DNA from: DATBHM01 sp963772375
GTDB lineage: Bacteria; Actinomycetota; UBA4738; JACQTL01
Direction of reading: 5' to 3'
DNA length: 64,000 nt
NCBI GenBank assembly: GCA_963772375.1
Contig: CAVYXG010000001.1
Coordinates: 434,001-498,000, forward strand
In this document: piece after piece, positions 48,235 to 57,259 of the stretch
Position numbering within the stretch: position 1 is the first letter of the stretch
Layout of the letters: each line of letters begins with the position of its first letter
Made by a program: the position numbers and the translations under genes
The notes under the pieces: generated by a model
Databases searched by the model: none
What the model was told of the DNA's origin: nothing
The model's input: only the letters and a program-made list of their open reading frames with translations

Positions 48235-49412
48235 CGGCGCCCCCGCGCCAGCAGGCGGCCGTACACCTCGAGGGTCCGTTCGACCACGATCTCCTCATCG
48301 AACCGCGCGAGCATCCGGGCCCGGCCCGCCCGGCCCATCCGCTGGCGTTCCGAGGTGTCGGCGATCAAGCGCGAGATCGCCCCCGCCAGCGCCGCCGGGT
48401 CTCGAACGGGGACCAGCAGCCCCGTCATGCCGGGGTCGATCACCTCGCGACACCCCCGGATGTCGGTCGCCACGGCGGGCCGCTCCATGGCCTGGGCCTC
48501 GATGGCCGACCGCGGCACCCCCTCCCGGTGCGAGGCCAGGACGAACACGTCGAACGCGGCGCAGATCGCGGGCATGTCGGTCCCCTCGCCGTGGAACACG
48601 ACCCCGTCGTCGCGCGCCCTGCGGACGAGGGCGTCGTCCAGGCGGTCCGACTTCGAGGGCTCCTCCGGCCCGACCACGACGAACAGGGCGCGCCCCCCCA
48701 CCGCGCGGGCCGCCTCGAACAGCTCGCGGTAGCCCTTCTCCTCGACCAGCCGCCCGACCGCCCCCACCACGACGGTTCCGTCCTCGGCCCCCCACTCCTT
48801 CCGGAGGGCGTCGACGGCCGCGCGGTCGACGGCCGCGGGGTCGAACCGCGTGAGGTCGACGCCGTTGCCGAGCCAAGTGGCGCGCTTGGCCGGCACCACC
48901 CGGTTCCGGACCGCCCATTCGTAGTCCTCCCGGCTCTGGAACAGCTCGTGGTCGGAGAACAGGAACGCCACCCGTTCGGCCGCCGAGATCAGCCGGCGTC
49001 GCACCGGAGGCAGGGCCGGGTTCGCGTACAGGCCGTGGACGGTGTTCACCACCACGGGAACGCGTGCGATCCGCGCCGCCACCCGCCCGAGCACCCCGCT
49101 CTTCGGGTTGTGTGTGTGGACGACGTCGGCGCGTTCCGACCGGAACAGCCGAACCAGCTCGCGGAGCGCCACGGCGTCCTGCCCGGGCGTCCAGCTCCGC
49201 CCGAGGGACGGGACCGGTAGGTGCTCGATCCCGAGGGCCTCCAGCCCGGCGACGTGTGGACCCGGAGCCGAGGCGCCGAACACGTCGAACCCGGCCTCGC
49301 GGAACCGGACCAGCTGGTGCGCAAGCAGTACCTGCAGGGACAGGTCGATCGTGGTCAGGTGGATCAGGCGCGGCCGCCGGGGCCGCATGGTTCCCGTCGT
49401 CACCGCGCTCAC
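48231..49412 (-). CDS. GT4-family glycosyltransferase
   Basis: 393 residues. N-terminal Rossmann half includes TTIDLSLQVLLAHQLVRFREAGFDVFGAS and HTHNPKSGVLGRVAAR; the C-terminal half has VVGAVGRLVEEKGYRELFEA and the nucleotide-sugar acidic motif VLASHREGVPRSAIEAQAMERPAVATD. GT-B fold retaining enzyme, cytoplasmic, acting on the lipid-linked glycan initiated by the adjacent WecA-like transferase. Donor sugar unknown. Confidence 0.9.
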   Translation of the reverse strand: MSAVTTGTMRPRRPRLIHLTTIDLSLQVLLAHQLVRFREAGFDVFGASAPGPHVAGLEALGIEHLPVPSLGRSWTPGQDAVALRELVRLFRSERADVVHTHNPKSGVLGRVAARIARVPVVVNTVHGLYANPALPPVRRRLISAAERVAFLFSDHELFQSREDYEWAVRNRVVPAKRATWLGNGVDLTRFDPAAVDRAAVDALRKEWGAEDGTVVVGAVGRLVEEKGYRELFEAARAVGGRALFVVVGPEEPSKSDRLDDALVRRARDDGVVFHGEGTDMPAICAAFDVFVLASHREGVPRSAIEAQAMERPAVATDIRGCREVIDPGMTGLLVPVRDPAALAGAISRLIADTSERQRMGRAGRARMLARFDEEIVVERTLEVYGRLLARGRR

Positions 49413-49454
49413 CGGCCGGACCGCCCCGCGCTCACCGATCCGTCCACTCGGCGC

Positions 49455-50288
49455 TCACCGGCCGGGCCGGCGGAGCCGGTCGTACAGCCGGTCCTCGAGC
49501 GGAGCGATCCCGTCCAGGCGGCGCCGGAAGAAGAAGAAGCCGTCGCTCGCCCGAACGGGCGTCCGCGACAGCCGGTGCGGATCCACGCGACCCGGAAGGT
49601 TCTTGGTCCCGTCGCCGGCGACCGCCCACCGGTACCGCTTCGCCACGACGTCCTCGTTCCCGATCACGGCCCGAGGGTAGGCGAACACGTCCGGCGCCAC
49701 CCCGGTCCGTCCGAGCAGGACGGCGTTCGAGCGCTCGCATTCCTCGTCCGCCTCGGCGGCGCTCAGGCGGTCGAGGTCACGATGGGTGTGCGTGTGCGAG
49801 CCCACGCTCACGAGACCGCTCGCGGCCATCTCCCCCACCTGGTCCCACCCCAAGGGACGGGGTCGTTCCCCGTGGACGTCGCCCCCGGGGCTGATCGGTG
49901 CCGGTGACTCGCCCTCCATGAACCCCGTGGCCAGGAACACCGTCGCGGGCAGCGCCAGGTCCCGCAGCACCGGCCACGCCCGCGAGTACACGTCGCCGTA
50001 CCCGTCGTCGAACGTGATGGCCACGCGGTCCCGTTCGAACGGGCCGGCGGCCAGGCGGTCCAGCCCGTCCGCGAGCGCCAGGACCTCCGCGTTCGACGAC
50101 AGCCACTCCATCTGGCGGCGGAACGTCGTGAGCGGCAGGTCCATCTCCTGCCCCTGTCCGGCCCCGACACGGTGGTAGATCAGGACGAACAGCCCGGGCT
50201 CGGTGGTCCGGCGCGCGGCGGCCGGCGCGAGGAGCGCGAGCTTCACGAACTTCTTCGCCGCGGCCACGGCGGCGAACCGGATGCTCAC
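49455..50288 (-). CDS. Polysaccharide deacetylase (NodB/CE4 family)
   Basis: 277 residues from GTG 50288; the frame is open upstream into the next gene. The CE4 motifs are AITFDDGYGDVYSRAWPVL with the Asp pair, SHTHTHRDLDRLSAAEADEE with the metal His, and FAYPRAVIGNEDV. It would remove acetyl groups from a GlcNAc-containing surface glycan. The N-terminus is basic with a weak hydrophobic stretch, so localisation is uncertain. Confidence 0.88.
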   Translation of the reverse strand: MSIRFAAVAAAKKFVKLALLAPAAARRTTEPGLFVLIYHRVGAGQGQEMDLPLTTFRRQMEWLSSNAEVLALADGLDRLAAGPFERDRVAITFDDGYGDVYSRAWPVLRDLALPATVFLATGFMEGESPAPISPGGDVHGERPRPLGWDQVGEMAASGLVSVGSHTHTHRDLDRLSAAEADEECERSNAVLLGRTGVAPDVFAYPRAVIGNEDVVAKRYRWAVAGDGTKNLPGRVDPHRLSRTPVRASDGFFFFRRRLDGIAPLEDRLYDRLRRPGR

Positions 50289-50313
50289 CGTGGCCGGCCG
50301 GGGTCTGGTGCGC

Positions 50314-51693
50314 TCACGCCGGGGCGGCCGCCCGGTCGGCGACGACGGGCTCCCGGACCACGTCGCCATCCGGCGCGACGCCCCGGTTGCGTCGGGGCTT
50401 CGACACCATACAGATCAGCATGAACAGGAACGGCAGCACCTGCGTGCGCTGGCGGGCCAGCAGGCCGAAGTTCGACAGCGACGACAGGATCACCGAGAAC
50501 GCCAGGAACGCGGCCGACGCGAACAGCATCATGCCGTTGGTGCGCCACCGCGCGAGCCCCCGCCAGATCTGCCGCCGTCGCAGCACGATCAGCAGCCCGA
50601 GCACGACGCCCTCCAGGGACGTCAGCGTCGGGAACAGCCCGCCGGCCTCCCACGGGAACGGGCGGAAGTTCGTCGTGATCACGGCCTCCGGGAACCCGAC
50701 CGGCGACAGCGGGTTGGGCGGCGTGAAGTTCGACCCGGTGAGCCCGGTGTGGAACTCCGTCGACTGCGCCGCCTGGAACGCCTCGACCGCGTTCGAGTTC
50801 CCGAGGTATGCCGCGGTGTGGGTGACGGTGAAGAAGGCGATCAGCGACAGCATCGGCACCATGACCAGCCACGTCAGTGCCGTGATCTGCGGGGACCGCC
50901 GCCGGGCCGGCCGGAGCAGGAACGCGGCGGCGGCCGCGACCATCAGCGCGGTGGCGATCGGCGGGCGGATCATGAACGCCCCGAGCAGCCCGAGCGAGGC
51001 CGGCACGAACCCCCGCAACATCCCTCCGCGGAACAGCAGCGCGACCCCGTACACCGCGAGCCCCAGGAACAGCATCACCAGCGAGTCCTTGCCGAGGCTC
51101 GACGGCCAGTACCACATCGAGGGCAGATAGAAGATCAGGATCGCGAACAACCGGTGGTCGCCGTCGGGAAACGCGATCCGGAAGGCCTTGTAGAAGTACC
51201 AGCCACCCACGAACGCCAGGGCGGAGTGGACGACGAACCCGCCCAGCAGCGTCGACCCGATGAGCGCGAACAGGATCCCGGTCGTCCAGTTGATGAACGG
51301 AGTTCCGAAGTACGGGCTGTGCAGGGGCGGGAACTGCAGCGACCGGAACAGCGGCGCGAACACCTTGCCGGCGCCGTAGTAGCCGTTGGCGTCGGCGACG
51401 CCATGGTAGACGGCCTGGATGATGACGTACCGCAGCAGGCTCCCGACGAGGTGCAGCAGGAGCGCGGTCGCCACGAACGGCAGCGACAGCGTCCCGTCGC
51501 GGGCCACTGCCTTGGGAAGGAAGAACGCCGCGACCAGCCCTACCAGGGCCACCGAGACGAGGTACATCTGCCCCTCGAACCCCGATCGTCCCAGGGCGAC
51601 GATCGCCGTGCCGCTCGCAACGAGCACCGTGAACCACACCAGGATGACCGAGGGCCGGCGCGCCGGACGCGACCGGATCAGCTGCGTCGACAC
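50314..51693 (-). CDS. Polytopic membrane protein, possible polysaccharide polymerase
   Basis: 459 residues with about ten predicted membrane segments (for example residues 16-34, 42-60, 70-90, 180-215 and a pair near 385-420). A loop around YGAGKVFAPLFRSLQFPPLHSPYFGTPFINWTTG lies outside. Size, topology and context are like Wzy or O-antigen polymerase-like proteins, but no conserved Wzy motif is clear to me. The C-terminal tail is basic and short. Confidence 0.7.
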   Translation of the reverse strand: MSTQLIRSRPARRPSVILVWFTVLVASGTAIVALGRSGFEGQMYLVSVALVGLVAAFFLPKAVARDGTLSLPFVATALLLHLVGSLLRYVIIQAVYHGVADANGYYGAGKVFAPLFRSLQFPPLHSPYFGTPFINWTTGILFALIGSTLLGGFVVHSALAFVGGWYFYKAFRIAFPDGDHRLFAILIFYLPSMWYWPSSLGKDSLVMLFLGLAVYGVALLFRGGMLRGFVPASLGLLGAFMIRPPIATALMVAAAAAFLLRPARRRSPQITALTWLVMVPMLSLIAFFTVTHTAAYLGNSNAVEAFQAAQSTEFHTGLTGSNFTPPNPLSPVGFPEAVITTNFRPFPWEAGGLFPTLTSLEGVVLGLLIVLRRRQIWRGLARWRTNGMMLFASAAFLAFSVILSSLSNFGLLARQRTQVLPFLFMLICMVSKPRRNRGVAPDGDVVREPVVADRAAAPA

Positions 51694-51756
51694 GCGCTCA
51701 TGCTACCGGCCCTCGAGGCGCCGGTCCGGGAGGCCGCGAGAAGGTGGCCGGGCACG

Positions 51757-52782
51757 TCAGAACAGCTCCAGGTCGCCGAGCGACAGCGACCACGATGCCG
51801 GCGCCAGCGGGTCCGGCGTCCCCGCCGGCGGCGTCACGCCGTCGACGGGCCGGACGACGAACGTCAACCCGGCGCGGGGCAGGCGCCGGTACCCCGCCCG
51901 GCGGTAGGCGGCCATGACCGGCGACGTCGGTCCCGTGTGCGCGACCGCGTGGTCGGCGCCCGCCGCCCGGGGCAGTTCGCGGAGCAGCCCGCTCAGCGCC
52001 GACGGATCGCCGAGCGCCTCGCAGACGACCGCTTCGACGAGCGACCCCCGACGCCGGATCCGCGCGACCACCAACGCCGGCGCCGGCCCGCTCGCAAGCA
52101 GCGCGCGGTACGGCAGCGGGCCCTCGGCGTACCGCCACCGGAGGTACTCCCGGGTCCGGGGCGTCGCGAGGCCGGGTGGCGCGGCCGCCGCCCCCAGCGC
52201 CTCGTCGACCCGGCGGTCCGCCAGCACCTCCCCCGCCGCCGGCAGCCGATCGGAGGGTGCATCCACCGGGCCGCCGCTCGCGAGGTTCCGGCGGACCGCC
52301 GCGGCGGCTATCCGGACCGGACGACGGACGCGGAGCCAGACTGGCCACCGCGTCACCTCCCGCCACCCCATCTTCAGGTAGCCGGGCAGGCTCTTCGAGT
52401 TCGGCGTGTTGAACACGAAGGCGACGCCCTCCTCCCGGCACTCCTCCATTGCCCGCCGGGTGAGCGACGAGAACACGCCACGCCGCTGCACCTCCGGCGC
52501 GGTGGCCGTGTCCACGGCACGGACGGCGTCGACGGGCGACGGCATTCCCGGAGCGGCGAGCCGCCACCGCATGAACGTCCGCACTCCCACGAGGCGTCCG
52601 TCGTCCTCGGCCACCAGGGCCACCGAGCGCCCGAAGGCGTTGCGGAGGTGCTTCCAGACGAACAGCTCCCGGCGGTCGGCACCGCCCGGCGCGGGTCCGA
52701 GCGCGCGACCCAGGAGATCCACCACCGCGTCCAGGTCGGACTCCGCCAGGGGCCGCACCCCACCGGCGGCCGCAGGGGTCAT
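51757..52782 (-). CDS. GNAT-family N-acetyltransferase
   Basis: 341 residues. The acetyl-CoA domain occupies about residues 8-150: VRPLAESDLDAVVDLL, LVAEDDGRLVGVRTFMRW, VDTATAPEVQRRGVFSSLTRRAMEECREEGVAFVFNTPNSKSLPGYLKMGW, where RRGVFSSL is the pyrophosphate loop. A second domain with EYLRWRYAEGPLPYRALL follows. Similar proteins are found in capsule loci and may acetylate an amino sugar. Its start overlaps the GT4 gene by four bases. Confidence 0.8.
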   Translation of the reverse strand: MTPAAAGGVRPLAESDLDAVVDLLGRALGPAPGGADRRELFVWKHLRNAFGRSVALVAEDDGRLVGVRTFMRWRLAAPGMPSPVDAVRAVDTATAPEVQRRGVFSSLTRRAMEECREEGVAFVFNTPNSKSLPGYLKMGWREVTRWPVWLRVRRPVRIAAAAVRRNLASGGPVDAPSDRLPAAGEVLADRRVDEALGAAAAPPGLATPRTREYLRWRYAEGPLPYRALLASGPAPALVVARIRRRGSLVEAVVCEALGDPSALSGLLRELPRAAGADHAVAHTGPTSPVMAAYRRAGYRRLPRAGLTFVVRPVDGVTPPAGTPDPLAPASWSLSLGDLELF

Positions 52783-53948
52783 CGGGAGCCCACCATGGCC
52801 CGCCGGGCCAGCGCGGCCTCGTAGACCGCCTCGGTTCGGTGGACCATCGTCTGGATCGAGAACTCGTCGGCATTCGTCCGGGCCCGCTCCCCGATCGCCC
52901 GGCGCCGCCCGGGGTCCAGGAGCAGGTCGACCAGCGCGGCGGACAGCGAGTCCGGGTCGTCCCGCGGCACCACCACTGCGTCCTCGCCGTCGGTCGCCAC
53001 CTCCTCGACGCCGCCCACTGCGGTGACCACCGCCGGCAGGCCCAGAGCCATCGCCTCCAGCAGCGACACCGGCATCCCCTCGAACCGGGACGCCAGGCAG
53101 TACACGTCGAACGCCGACATCAGCGTCGACGCATCCGGCCGGTACCCCACGAGCTCGACGTGCCCCTCCAGCCCCAGGCGGGCGATCTCCGACCGGACCG
53201 GCTCAGGGTCCACCGGCAGCCCGACGAACGCGAACCGGGCGTCCGGGCAGGCCTCCACCACGGAACGGGCGGCGCGCACGAGCCCCACGTGGCCCTTCTT
53301 CGCAGTGATCCCGCCGACGGTCCCAACGACCGGGACGCCGTCCGGCAGCCCCAGCGCCCCGCGGGCCTCGGCCGGGGCCAGCGCGCGGCGCCGGATCCCC
53401 GCCGCGTCGACCCCGTTGGGGATCACGGTCACCGGGGTGGCGTTCGTCGGAAGGGTGATCGATGCTGCCACGACGCGCGATACGGCGATGACGGCGTCGT
53501 TGCGGCCGAACGTCCGCGCGTTCACCACTCGAGCGGGAACCCGGTACCGGTCCCAGGTGTTGTGCTCGGTGTACACGACCGCCGGCCGTTCCGCGCCGAG
53601 TCTCGCCGCCGCGCGCCGGGCGCCGACCCCCGCCGAGGGCAGGTGGGCGTGGACCACGTCGAACCGCTCCCGCCGGACGAGGTCGGCCAGCGAGCGCGCC
53701 CATCGGGGGCTCCACGCCCGGTGGACGTCGAGGCAGCGGGTGGGGACGCCGGCCGCCGCGAGGTCCGCGGCGAGGTGGTCCTTCCACGGCAGCAGGTACG
53801 CGCATTCGACGTCGAACCGGTCGCGGTCGACGAAGGGCACGGCGTCGACCAGGAGGCGTTCGGCACCGCCGGGGCCGAGGCCCTTGATGAGCCAGAGGAC
53901 GCGGACACGGGCCGGGCCACCGGGACGGCCGTTCGGCCCCGAGCTCAC
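52779..53948 (-). CDS. GT4-family glycosyltransferase
   Basis: 389 residues from GTG 53948 (GTGA overlap with the Wzz gene). N-terminal VLWLIKGLGPGGAERLLVDAVP is characteristic of the GT4 group acting in capsule assembly; VVHAHLPSAGVGARRAAAR, NGVDAAGIRRR, VVGTVGGITAKKGHVGLVRAA and the EX7E motif CLASRFEGMPVSLLEAMALGLPAVVT follow. Transfers a sugar from an NDP donor to the lipid-linked intermediate. Confidence 0.92.
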   Translation of the reverse strand: MSSGPNGRPGGPARVRVLWLIKGLGPGGAERLLVDAVPFVDRDRFDVECAYLLPWKDHLAADLAAAGVPTRCLDVHRAWSPRWARSLADLVRRERFDVVHAHLPSAGVGARRAAARLGAERPAVVYTEHNTWDRYRVPARVVNARTFGRNDAVIAVSRVVAASITLPTNATPVTVIPNGVDAAGIRRRALAPAEARGALGLPDGVPVVGTVGGITAKKGHVGLVRAARSVVEACPDARFAFVGLPVDPEPVRSEIARLGLEGHVELVGYRPDASTLMSAFDVYCLASRFEGMPVSLLEAMALGLPAVVTAVGGVEEVATDGEDAVVVPRDDPDSLSAALVDLLLDPGRRRAIGERARTNADEFSIQTMVHRTEAVYEAALARRAMVGSR

Positions 53949-55867
53949 GTGATCGACGAGGTGGAGCGCTCGGGATCCTCGTCGCCGTCGGAGTCGGACT
54001 CCCCGGCGCCGTTCGACGAGGGTGCCACCGTACGGCCACCGGCCTGCACCGTCACCGGCTCGGTCCCCGCGGGCTCGGCCGTCGTCGAGGGGCCGGCCAC
54101 CTCCACGGTGTCGCTCTCGAGGTTCACGCCGCCGGAGCCGTTGCCGTTCGACAGGGGGTCTCGCGAACGCCGTTTGGCCTTGGCGGCCTCCTTCACGGCC
54201 TTGCGCTCCTTCCGCTTCCTTCGGCCCTTCTCCTCGGGTTCCGGCTCGTAGTAGTACGCCGACGTGTAGGCGTAGTAGTCGGCGTAGTAGTAGTAGGACG
54301 TCGCCGGCCCGAAGTTGTTGAGCACCGCGCCGACCACCCGCGAGCGGACCTTCGCCAGCTGGTCCCGGGCGTGGGCGAGGACGCGGCGGTTGGTGGCCTC
54401 GTTCACGACCAGGAGCACGGCGTCGGAGAGCGTGGCGAGCACCGAGGCGTCGGCCAGGCCGAGCACCGGCGGCCCGTCGAGGATCACCCAGTCGGCGGCC
54501 TCGGCGGCCTGCTCGAGGAGCTGCTTCATCGCCACGGAGCCCAGCAGCTCGGCCGGGTTCGGTGGGATCGGACCGCCGGCCATGACCCGGAGGCCCTTCA
54601 CGCCGGGATCCTGGATGGCCTCCATCAGGGTGGCCTGGCCGGAGAGCAGGGACGACAGCCCGACGCGGTTGGACATGCCGAAGAACTTGTGGATCGACGG
54701 CCGGCGAAGGTCGGCCCCCACCAGCAGCACCCGCTGCCCCGCGAGGGCCATGACCGTGGCCAGGTTGGCCGCGGTGGTCGACTTCCCCTCGCTCTTGACC
54801 GGGCTGCTGATCAACAGCCGACGGATGGGCCCGCCGACCGAGAAGAACTGCAGGTTGGTCCGCAGCGTCCGGTACGACTCGGTCGCGGGGGCCTTCGGCT
54901 CGGCCGAGGACACGAGGTACTGCACGTCGCGCTTGCCCTTCACGCCGGAGGTCCGCGAGGAGACGTGCGGGATGACGCCGAGGAGCGGCGCACCGGCCTG
55001 CCGCTCGAGGTCGTCCGGGCCGCGGAGCGAGTCGTCCGCGTAGTCGCGGAGGAACGCCGCCCCGATCCCCAGCGCGAGCCCGATGACGAGAGCGAAGATG
55101 GCGTCGCGAAGGTGGTCCGGGCGGATCGGATGATGCGCCACGCGGGCCGGGGAGATGATCCGCGTCGCCGCGTCCAACCTGATCTGTTCGATGGAGGACG
55201 TGTTGTTGTCGCGGTTCTGTTGGTCGATGGCAACGGCCGCCTGCAGCTCGGTCCGGCGCTGGGTGACCGTCTTGGGCTCGGTGATCTTGGGAACGTCGCC
55301 CGGTCCCAATGGATGTGCGATGTTGAAGTTCGTCAGTTGCTGATTGTCCTCGCCGTACTGCTGCTGCCACTTGTCCCTTGCGGTCGCGAATGGCTCGATG
55401 ATCTGGTCCACCGAGTACTGGAGGTACTGGTTCGCGAACGCGGCGGCGAGATCGGCCGCTCGCTGCGGGTTGGGATGCTCCGCCTGGAACAGCAGGATCG
55501 TCGCGGCCTGCTTCAACGGCGCAACCGTCATGAAGTGGAGCAGCTGCTGCGGGTTGACGTCGTGGGCCCAGGGAACGACCTTCTGGACCCGGTCGGCGAT
55601 GAGCGGGCTCGCCGCGATCCTCGCCTCGACCTCGGGGTCGATCCGCTGGACCGTCGGCTCCCCGGTCGAGTTGTTCGTCTGGGGAACGTTCAGCACGATC
55701 AGCTGGACGGTCGACTGGTAGACGGGGGTCTGCCGGAACGACAGGGCCATGACGCCGGTCGCCACGAGCACCAGGACGATGAACGCGGTCCACTTCCGGG
55801 TCCAGACCATGCGAACGTAGTCGCGGAGCTCGAAGTTGGACGGTCGCGTCGGTTGGCTGTCGGCCAC
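53945..55867 (-). CDS. Wzz-type chain-length regulator fused to BY-kinase
   Basis: 640 residues from GTG 55867 (GGAG 7 nt upstream). The N-terminal Wzz domain spans two membrane segments (about residues 28-48, and AIFALVIGLALGIGAAFL near 285) around a large external loop. The cytoplasmic tyrosine-kinase domain has Walker A SPVKSEGKSTTAANLA, Walker A' VLLVGADLRRPSIH and Walker B VILDGPPVLG. A Tyr cluster SYYYYADYYAYTSAYYYEP with eleven Tyr and a charged Lys/Arg then Ser/Glu-rich tail follow. It would control polysaccharide length and export by autophosphorylation. Confidence 0.93.
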   Translation of the reverse strand: MADSQPTRPSNFELRDYVRMVWTRKWTAFIVLVLVATGVMALSFRQTPVYQSTVQLIVLNVPQTNNSTGEPTVQRIDPEVEARIAASPLIADRVQKVVPWAHDVNPQQLLHFMTVAPLKQAATILLFQAEHPNPQRAADLAAAFANQYLQYSVDQIIEPFATARDKWQQQYGEDNQQLTNFNIAHPLGPGDVPKITEPKTVTQRRTELQAAVAIDQQNRDNNTSSIEQIRLDAATRIISPARVAHHPIRPDHLRDAIFALVIGLALGIGAAFLRDYADDSLRGPDDLERQAGAPLLGVIPHVSSRTSGVKGKRDVQYLVSSAEPKAPATESYRTLRTNLQFFSVGGPIRRLLISSPVKSEGKSTTAANLATVMALAGQRVLLVGADLRRPSIHKFFGMSNRVGLSSLLSGQATLMEAIQDPGVKGLRVMAGGPIPPNPAELLGSVAMKQLLEQAAEAADWVILDGPPVLGLADASVLATLSDAVLLVVNEATNRRVLAHARDQLAKVRSRVVGAVLNNFGPATSYYYYADYYAYTSAYYYEPEPEEKGRRKRKERKAVKEAAKAKRRSRDPLSNGNGSGGVNLESDTVEVAGPSTTAEPAGTEPVTVQAGGRTVAPSSNGAGESDSDGDEDPERSTSSIT

Positions 55868-56077
55868 AGGGCTCTCCAAGGGCGGGCGGGCCGTGCGGCC
55901 GGACCATGAGGGGCCCGCGCACCCGATCCCGGTGAGGCTACCGGTGGGCACCCTGCTCGTCAACGAACCGCGCGTTGACCTGCGGGTCCGCGCGCGGTTC
56001 GATCGCTACACTATGCCGGTCCCGGCGGGCACCGGCGCCCCGCCGCCAGCAACCAGCGAGGAAGGAACCCGACCAGC
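55868..56077. promoter_or_regulatory. Divergent wzz / UDP-sulfoquinovose synthase region
   Basis: 210 nt between divergent genes. TACACT at 56007-56012 (plus strand) is a good -10 for the synthase gene without a clear -35 (a TTGACC at 55975-55980 is too far). I cannot assign the wzz promoter. Confidence 0.4.
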
Positions 56078-57256
56078 ATGCGCATCCTGATCCTGGGCGG
56101 AGACGGCTACCTGGGGTGGCCCACCGCCATGCACTTCTCGAAGCGCGGCCACGAGGTGTTTGCGATCGACAACTACCTCCGGCGGCGGGCCCACAGCGAG
56201 CAGGGCACCGACTCGCTCACGCCGATCGGCGCCTCGCTCCCCGAGCGCGCGGCTGCGTGGAAGGACGTCTCCGGCCTCGAGATCGGCGTCGCCGAGGACA
56301 ACATCTGCGAATACGACGTCGTCGAGAAGCTCTTCCGGGACTTCGAGCCCGAGGCGATCATCCACTACGGCGAGATGCCGTCCGCGCCGTACTCGCACAA
56401 GGGCCGCGAGCACGCGGTGTTCACGCAGTACAACAACGTGGTCGGGACGCTGAACGTGCTGTTCGCCATGGCGGAGCTCGCCCCCGACTCGCACCTCGTG
56501 AAGCTCGGGACGATGGGCGAGTACGGGACGCCGAACATCGACATCGAGGAGGGCTACATCGAGCTCGACGTGAACGGACGCAAGGACACGCTGCCGTTCC
56601 CGAAGCTCCCGGGGTCCTGGTACCACCTGTCGAAGGTCCATGACTCCCACAACATCCACTTCGCGTGCCGCGTGTGGGGCATCCGCGCCACCGACCTCAA
56701 CCAGGGCGTGGTGTACGGCATCCAGACCGACGAGACGCAGATGGACGACCGGCTCCTCACGCGGTTCGACTACGACGAGGTGTTCGGCACGGCCCTCAAC
56801 CGGTTCTGCCTGCAGGCGGTCATCGGGCACCCGCTGACCGTGTACGGCAGGGGCGGGCAGACCCGCGGCTACCTGAACATCGTCGACACGCTGCAGTGCA
56901 TCGAGCTCGCGACGCTGAACCCCGCCGAGCCGGGCGAGTTCCGCGTGTTCAACCAGTTCACCGAGCAGTTCTCGATCATGGAGCTCGCGGAGACGGTGAA
57001 GCGCGCCGGCGAGCACCACGGGCTCGACGTGCAGGTCGACCACGTGGAGAACCCACGGTTCGAGAAGGAGGACCACTACTACAACGCGAAGCACAGCAAG
57101 CTGAAGGACCTCGGCCTCAAGCCGCACCTGCTGTCGGACACCCTGGTCGAGTCGATGTTCGACGAGATCGCGAAGTACCGCGAGCGGGTGATCCCGGATC
57201 ACATCATGCCCGCGACCAAGTGGAAGACCGTGCTCGAGGCGGAGCCCGCGGGCTAG
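56078..57256 (+). CDS. UDP-sulfoquinovose synthase (SQD1/Agl3 type)
   Basis: 392 residues from ATG 56078 with GAGGAAGGAA upstream. NAD-binding LILGGDGYLGWPTAMHFS, then NYLRRRAHSEQGTDSLTPI, IHYGEMPSAPYSHKGRE, KLGTMGEYGTPNIDIEEG (active-site Thr), the YxxxK pair in WYHLSKVHDS and TDLNQGVVYGIQTDET are all SQD1 hallmarks. The enzyme converts UDP-glucose plus sulfite to UDP-sulfoquinovose. The product could feed sulfolipid or a sulfonated glycan; no SQD2-type transferase is recognised, but a GT2 fusion follows after 3 nt. Confidence 0.92.
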   Translation: MRILILGGDGYLGWPTAMHFSKRGHEVFAIDNYLRRRAHSEQGTDSLTPIGASLPERAAAWKDVSGLEIGVAEDNICEYDVVEKLFRDFEPEAIIHYGEMPSAPYSHKGREHAVFTQYNNVVGTLNVLFAMAELAPDSHLVKLGTMGEYGTPNIDIEEGYIELDVNGRKDTLPFPKLPGSWYHLSKVHDSHNIHFACRVWGIRATDLNQGVVYGIQTDETQMDDRLLTRFDYDEVFGTALNRFCLQAVIGHPLTVYGRGGQTRGYLNIVDTLQCIELATLNPAEPGEFRVFNQFTEQFSIMELAETVKRAGEHHGLDVQVDHVENPRFEKEDHYYNAKHSKLKDLGLKPHLLSDTLVESMFDEIAKYRERVIPDHIMPATKWKTVLEAEPAG

Positions 57257-57259
57257 CCC

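Noticed and set aside
53785..53820. GGCAGCAGGT as the missing tRNA-Arg 3' half
   Set aside because: It lies inside a glycosyltransferase gene and is not followed by a T-arm.
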